Below, piece by piece: positions 58,297 through 64,000 of a stretch of DNA of 64,000 nt. Below the pieces are notes generated by a model, which was not told where the DNA came from, made no database searches, and saw only the letters and a list, made by a program, of their open reading frames with translations. Source of the DNA: Anseranas semipalmata (lineage: Eukaryota > Chordata > Aves > Anseriformes > Anseranatidae); the NCBI GenBank assembly GCA_013399115.1, contig VXAA01006090.1, forward strand, positions 653,291-717,290. The letters are read 5' to 3'. How positions within the stretch are numbered: the stretch's first letter is position 1; every line of letters starts with the position of its first letter. The position numbers were made by a program, and so were the translations under genes.

Positions 58297-61200
58297 GGCC
58301 ACCACAGCAGCCCGTGAGAGGTTCTGTGTTTGGAGGAGAAAGCTGTCCTAGAGGGCATCAAGGTTTTATGCTGCCCTGTAACCCGGGGGAGGACAACGCT
58401 CTGCCCGTTGGTTGCAATGAGGGAGCCGGGTTTGTCTTGGAACCTCTTTCCACCTACCCCCTCCAAATCCCACCCAAACAGACACCTGGCACCGTAACCT
58501 GGGGCTCTGGGCGTTCACCAAGCTGTGGTGCCTGGGCTTCTTCTCGAGGGGCTTCTCCTTGGCCCTACCTTGGCCCGTGAGGTGCCAGTGCTGCTTGCTG
58601 AGCTGCCGCTTCCCTTCGGGATGCGGTTCTCAGTGAGTGATCCCCGATCCCCACGAAGGGACACGATTCCCTCTGTGTTGTTCACCCCAAAAACGAATGC
58701 TGGCACCACGGAGAGGCAGCGCGCTGCCGGCATTTGCGCTGGTGCGGCATCCCTCCCGCCCGGAGGTCGGGGAGGCACTCGGTGACCACCCGAAGAGCGG
58801 TCGGGAGTCCATGCGTTTGGTCAGGTCTCTGAATCCTTCAGCCTCCATTTGCCGAGGGAGAAGCTGTGCCGTTCTCTGCAGAAGGCTTGTGGTGCTGGGA
58901 AGAGACCGAAGTGAAGCATTGACGAGTCAAAGGGTGGAAAATGGGGAAAAGCACAGAAAGTGGGACAGAAGGCTTCCACCTGTAGCTTCTACACCTCCCT
59001 TCTCACCCCTGGGAAGGAATACAAGGATTTCCCCCTCTTCCCCCTTCACCCCACACTTGTGGAGCAGCCAAAATTGCATCTTTAAATTCCACAGATTGCA
59101 GAGTGACTCTCCACCTGTGCTAAATACTCCCCTGGCCCTGGATGGGGGACTGCACAGCGGTGTTGCAGCACCGAACGCTGACTCGGCTGTTAACTGCAGC
59201 TGATAGCTGGATGGTGGGGCAGGATGTGCTTTGGCCACCTCACCAGAGGTATGCGGCATCCGATGACTCTTCTTTCCTGAGGCCTGGTGGTTGCTCAGGT
59301 CAGGACAGAACGCCTGCACCCTTCTGTCCATGTGGAGAGGCCCTCCCGATCCCAGTGAACATCCCCACACCAGCCAGGAGCCCACCAGTTTCCATCCGCA
59401 GGGATCTGCCTGCTTTTGGATGAGTTGGATTTCTTAAGTGCCTGGCACATTTACAACGATATTAATTTGATCCCCAAACATCTACTTTGCAAAGAGTTCA
59501 CATGAAGTGCGCCAAGGAGCAGCATCTTTTCAAGCCCTAACACCTCCTGGTGTTTTCTTTGTTCCTAATTCTCCAGGAAAAATAATCCTAACCTCTGTCT
59601 TGTTGACTGATGCTCACAACTACACTGATATTTTCACAGGTCTACAGTGACTCCAACTTCTCTTCCCTGCTAATTTACAGCTTGTGATCGTTTACATATA
59701 ATGAAAGTTTTTTTTCTGCCCCATATGAAATACTTTGTCACTGCTTTTCTGTCCGGTGAGTTTGTTTCATGAGGTCCTTCTGAAACACTCGGTAATCCGT
59801 CTGTCCTGATAGATTTTGTGTTCCACAGCGGCAGGTGGAACCAGTTCATACAAGTAAGCTTCTCTCAGGTGAGGCAACTGATATCAAAACCTATCCCTGC
59901 ATTTCCAGCTTCTTTAAAGCAAAGATTTAGTTGCTATCTTCAGTTACTATCTTAAACGCTGCTCTCTAAAAGTCACTATAATGATAGCTATAGCCATGAC
60001 TTCTTTCCTACATTAACGATATAAATAGCAATAACTCGCCTAACTAATCTCAGCCTCTGGAAGCCAGTGGAAATTTTCCTATCGATTAGAGTGGGCTTGG
60101 GTCAAGCCCTACACAGTGTTTCCTGACCCCTTGCCCTACTTATTCTCCACTTCTATTTCACATATGCATCTAACTGTTCAGCTGGTTGCACTTTTTTTCC
60201 TCCCTGTTGAAGCAAAATCCTGATAAGGAGGTCCCAGGGGTCTTCAGCTTGTCATCGCATCCCTTCATGGACTGAATGTGTGCAGAATGCTTTAGGAAGA
60301 AGCAAAAGCTAAATATAGAGCAGTTTAAAGCCTGCCCATTAAGGGCATGCCTACATGACATGAATGCAACTTGCTTAGGTACCGGGAGCAGTGTAGTCAT
60401 GGAGCTAAGTATAACCGAAACAGAGGAACTGGCTCGCAAATTGTTCACCCGCTCACACATCCTGTCTCTCTGTGCCAAGTATCAGAGGCTGGGAGGAAGA
60501 TATAAAAGCTCATAATAGCCAGTTAAATGCTAATTTGCCCATAGGGTAACTTTCCTCCTGATTCAGCTCTTTAGCAGTTGGGTTATGGCCTGAAGCACGT
60601 AACAACTTATGCTTTTCTGTCTTAACCAAGTGCTATTGCAGGTATGCTTTTTATATTCAGAAATTGATAATACAAGTGGCCTTCTAGGCTGGTTAAAAGT
60701 ATGGGAAATAATCTCTTGTAAAAGCAGCATATTACACCTAGCCTCAGCTGCCCCTGCAGTTTTTAATGGAAGGTGAGGACTTAGACCTTTGTTCCAGAGA
60801 GACAAAACATTAGTTTGCATTAATAAAGCCTATATTATATGGCAGTAATATCACTGCCCACACCTTTTTCTTTCTGTGCTATAAATTACTTAATCTGCTG
60901 CTACATCATCTACTTATCCAGAAAGGAAATCATCAGCTAATGAAATGTAGATGAGAGTATTTATTGCCTGACTGGGCCAATCACAATTTTGGAGAGATAA
61001 GCAGAGCGGATTGTGCTAAGGATGCACAAAAACCTGCCCTTTACTCGCTGAAACACCAAGACTCAGAGTCACAGTGTCCCGGCCTTACATTACAGGGACC
61101 ATTGCTCCCAGTGCATTGGTCCAGAGGGAGAGGGTTGCCTTTTTACATCCAGATAAAACAAAAGCTAGTACACTGAAATCAGTGAAATTTCCCTGCGGAA

Positions 61201-63903
61201 TAAACCAAAGCATACTCCGGCCCAGAGAATCATTACACGCAACTACCCAAAGGATAGTTGGCAATTTAAAGGCCAGGACAGCTTCATATTTTTAGCAGCT
61301 CTATGTAGAGCAGAGTTTTTTCCTGACTGTTGTCTCAGTGTGTTTTTTCCTGACTCAGTGTGGCTAACTTGGAGGTCAGAAGATGATTTAAGGCCTGATG
61401 CTCCACGGTGCTTGCTGGGTTGCATCAGGAGGTGAAGCATGAAACACCTGATCAGACCTCGTATCCTCCCGGATTAGGCCCAGCTGATGAAACTTCAGTT
61501 CTGAAATGCTGTCTTCTCTGTTCTGCTAAGAGTCTGAAGAGTTAAAGTTATTAACTGGCTTCAGAATAAAATGCATTAGGAATAAATATGCTTTAGGATA
61601 AACCTATTAAATGGATAAAAATGCCATTACCAGTGTTGAAATACGATTGTGTGACCTTTTAAATAAATAAGCCTGCTATGCACCAAATTATGTCAGATAA
61701 TAAGCTTTATACATGATAAAGTCATGCAGCGGTTCTCAATCTTCAGGCCTTCAATGAAATATCACTAGCCATAAAGGGCTTCTGAAATGTTACACTAAAG
61801 AAAATTGCTTCCAGCTATAAAAATTTAACTGTTAAAACAAATGTAGTTTCTCATAAAATTCTATGCAAGGCATTGGTGGTAAGAGTGAAAGGTTGCTAGA
61901 AACAAACTTTAGGTATCCAAACTATTTTGCAAATACACAACCCTTCTTAAAATAACTTGTATTTCAGGTAAATCTGGAATGACTGTATTGAAAGGAAAAG
62001 GGTTATAATCATATAAGACCAGTGTCAGATCAAAATTATGTTCATAAGGTCTTAGAAATATGCTTGGGGGATATCTCCGGATATAGATGTTGCTATGGAT
62101 CCAAACCAACCTACATTGGTAATTTTGGCGCTTGACCAACCAGTGGAAATGCTGACCTCTCTGGCTGTCCTGCATCTTGGGGCTCTCTGTAAGCCTCAGC
62201 GGCTTACCCAGATCACTCCTGATGCAGTGATGTTCCTATTAAGGGTCCGTTCATATTTGATGGGGTGGAAACACAGCTGGATATGATCAGCGTAGTGAAT
62301 AAAGTCGGACCTGCATTTCATCAGATTCAGCCACCAGCTTCATGTGCGGCACAACTGGCTCCCTACAGTAAGTCAGAGTTTGCTGGTCTGAACCATTACG
62401 AATAAGAACGAATGAAGCAAATTCTCTCTTTCATTCCAGTGAAGATGGGCAAACCAGGAAACCCTCCTGGTGAGGCACTTACAGTTTTAATCAAATCATC
62501 ATGGTCACTTCATCTATTGTTACATGAACATCAGTGAACGCCTGTAATTCCCAGCTAGGGTCTAAAAGACAACTCCAAGGGTTGAAAACAATCTTGGAAT
62601 TCCCCGCCAAAAACAATTATCATCTCCAAAGGTGATGTTGAATAACACACCAGACTTTAACAGAAGGAAGCATTCCTGCCTTTTTTTTTTTTTTTTCTTT
62701 GAGCTGGGGGAATGCAAACAATTTTTTTGGGCTAGAAAGGATCTTTTTCACCTCCAGTGAGAAGCACTGACAGTTTTCACCAACATCCAGCAAAAGCTTC
62801 AGGAAGGGCACTGAAAAAGACACGGCAAAACAAGCATACAAAAGAAGCCAGCTACACTCCAGCTCCAAGAAAACAAGAAGATGACTCTGAACCTTAGCCA
62901 TTTTAATGCAAAGAAACAGGTATATTCTCCACTAGTAGTTTTGCTTCTGCTAAACAGAGATACACACACCACGCTAAACATAACGTGGATGGGACCACCA
63001 CAAAGGAATGTGTGGCATCATGAGGCTAGCAGTGAAATTTTAGCTTCTCTTTCTGAACAACTACAGCACAATGTCCAGAAACAACTAATAGGTCTGTTCC
63101 TGGCAGGAGCTCAGCTGCATCACGAAATGCCTCCAGACACTTGCTATTTTGTTGTATTGCAGCTCCTCGAAAAGCATAAATCTTGCTGAGAAGGCACATG
63201 ATCGGTGGTGGAGGACAGCTGCTTGTTATATAATCCCGCCAAACCATTGATGCAGCAGTTCTCAGTGAGCAATCGTCCTGCTCTGAGTCATCTGGAAAGT
63301 CTCTCGCTCAGTGAGCTTCCAGGAGCAGACCATCAAAACAGGTTGTATTTCCACTTCCCATTTCAAATTACAGGAGGCACCCTGTGAGTCAAGGCAGTCA
63401 TTTGCTCTTCATCTACCTCCAAATGCCATCCCTGCGCTCGCGTTGAGCTGGCCACCCCGTGGGAGCTGCCAGCTAGCGCTGGACGTCGCGGCTTACAGCT
63501 CTCCTGGGTGGCAGTTCGCACGCAGGTCCTGGCACAGATTCTGAGCAGGACAACCCAAGGGCAACGGCGGGGCGAGGAGACCCTCACCCTGCTCTTCAGA
63601 GAACACTTCTTTCTTTCCTTTGAGGCAATGCCAAGTCGTAATCCAGCCCCGGGTCACGGGTCTCAGCAGGATGCAGTACACCAGGTCTACCTTTGAATTA
63701 GGTGATCTCCTCATTAATTATTAATTAACCTCAGCTTAGACCTACTGCTCTCCTACCTCTCCCCTGCCCCGCCATGCCCGATGGACAGACGGGAGGTCAG
63801 CATTACCAACAACAGCTTTGGCACACGAAGCTGAGAAGCTCATTTTTGACAAAACCAACCGATTACAGCTTTGGCAATCTCACTCATACTGAACACCACG
63901 ACC
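58297..63903. other. 5' flank of NR1D2, no gene recognised
   Basis: GC-rich to about 59420, then AT-richer non-repetitive sequence. In human the next genes on this side are RPL15 and NKIRAS1, but none of their exons is visible here. A T16 tract lies at 62681-62696. The stretch 61550-61850 is AT-rich and might be a conserved regulatory element, which cannot be judged without alignment. Confidence 0.55.
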
Positions 63904-63927
63904 AAAAAAAAAAAAAAAAAAAAAAAA
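63904..63927. repeat. Poly(A) tract, 24 bases
   Basis: A24 on +. No recognisable processed pseudogene or SINE precedes it. Confidence 0.92.
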
Positions 63928-64000
63928 CTGAGTCAGCAGCAAGCAGGGCTATAGTAAAACCAGGAGAAACAAGACTGGCCAGGTTAGGTTGGCTGATAGG

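Noticed and set aside
57274..58466. Long - strand open frames of 298-362 codons
   Set aside because: They run through the 777-base N gap, so almost all residues are undetermined; not real ORFs.
62095..62286. Frame containing VMFLLRVR, resembling a short stretch of ribosomal protein L15
   Set aside because: Only about eight residues match; the sequence on both sides shows no similarity, so a pseudogene of RPL15 is not supported.

Overview
This is a vertebrate, almost certainly avian, nuclear genome window. It holds the 3' end of one nuclear-receptor gene and nearly all of a second, arranged tail to tail: THRB (thyroid hormone receptor beta) on the + strand at the left edge and NR1D2 (Rev-erb beta) on the - strand on the right. 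The convergent THRB/NR1D2 order matches human 3p24. Two CR1 (chicken repeat 1) LINE fragments and compact introns favour a bird; galliform is a guess. There are no bacterial-style genes, CRISPR arrays or operons, and nearly all of the many open frames are chance reading frames in non-coding DNA.

Layout. 1-2224: last two coding exons of THRB (ligand-binding domain, human residues 296-461). 2225 to about 7600: AT-rich sequence, probably the long THRB 3'UTR. 7600 to about 33730: gene-poor interval between the two genes. It contains an old, previously unflagged direct duplication (copy A from about 9345 with a distal block at 14345-14560; copy B from about 22373 with a distal block at 26340-26545), a CR1 tail at 13345-13422, several GC-rich patches, and an orphan CpG-island-like block at 31080-31640. 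33735-36590: NR1D2 3'UTR ending at a good poly(A) site. 36591-54566: seven NR1D2 coding exons with matching splice sites and phases. 54567-58200: NR1D2 intron 1 and CpG-island promoter, interrupted by a 777-base assembly gap (57393-58169) that most likely hides exon 1 and the transcription start. 58200-64000: upstream flank with no recognisable gene.

How the genes relate. THRB encodes a T3-dependent activator/repressor. NR1D2 encodes a heme-sensing repressor of the circadian clock that lacks the AF-2 helix. With the five-residue exon 1 inferred from human, the NR1D2 pieces add up to a whole-codon 573-residue protein, against 579 in human. The zinc-finger cysteines, the heme ligands Cys and His, and the redox-partner Cys are all present. 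Two perfect CACGTG E-boxes flank the promoter gap, as expected for a clock-output gene.

The least expected signals are the duplication with a mosaic of about 98% identical cores in roughly 75-85% identical flanks; a GC-rich, splice-site-bounded open frame inside the presumed NR1D2 3'UTR (34551-34958, - strand); and the orphan CpG island between the two genes. I found no clear evidence for a wholly new biological system.
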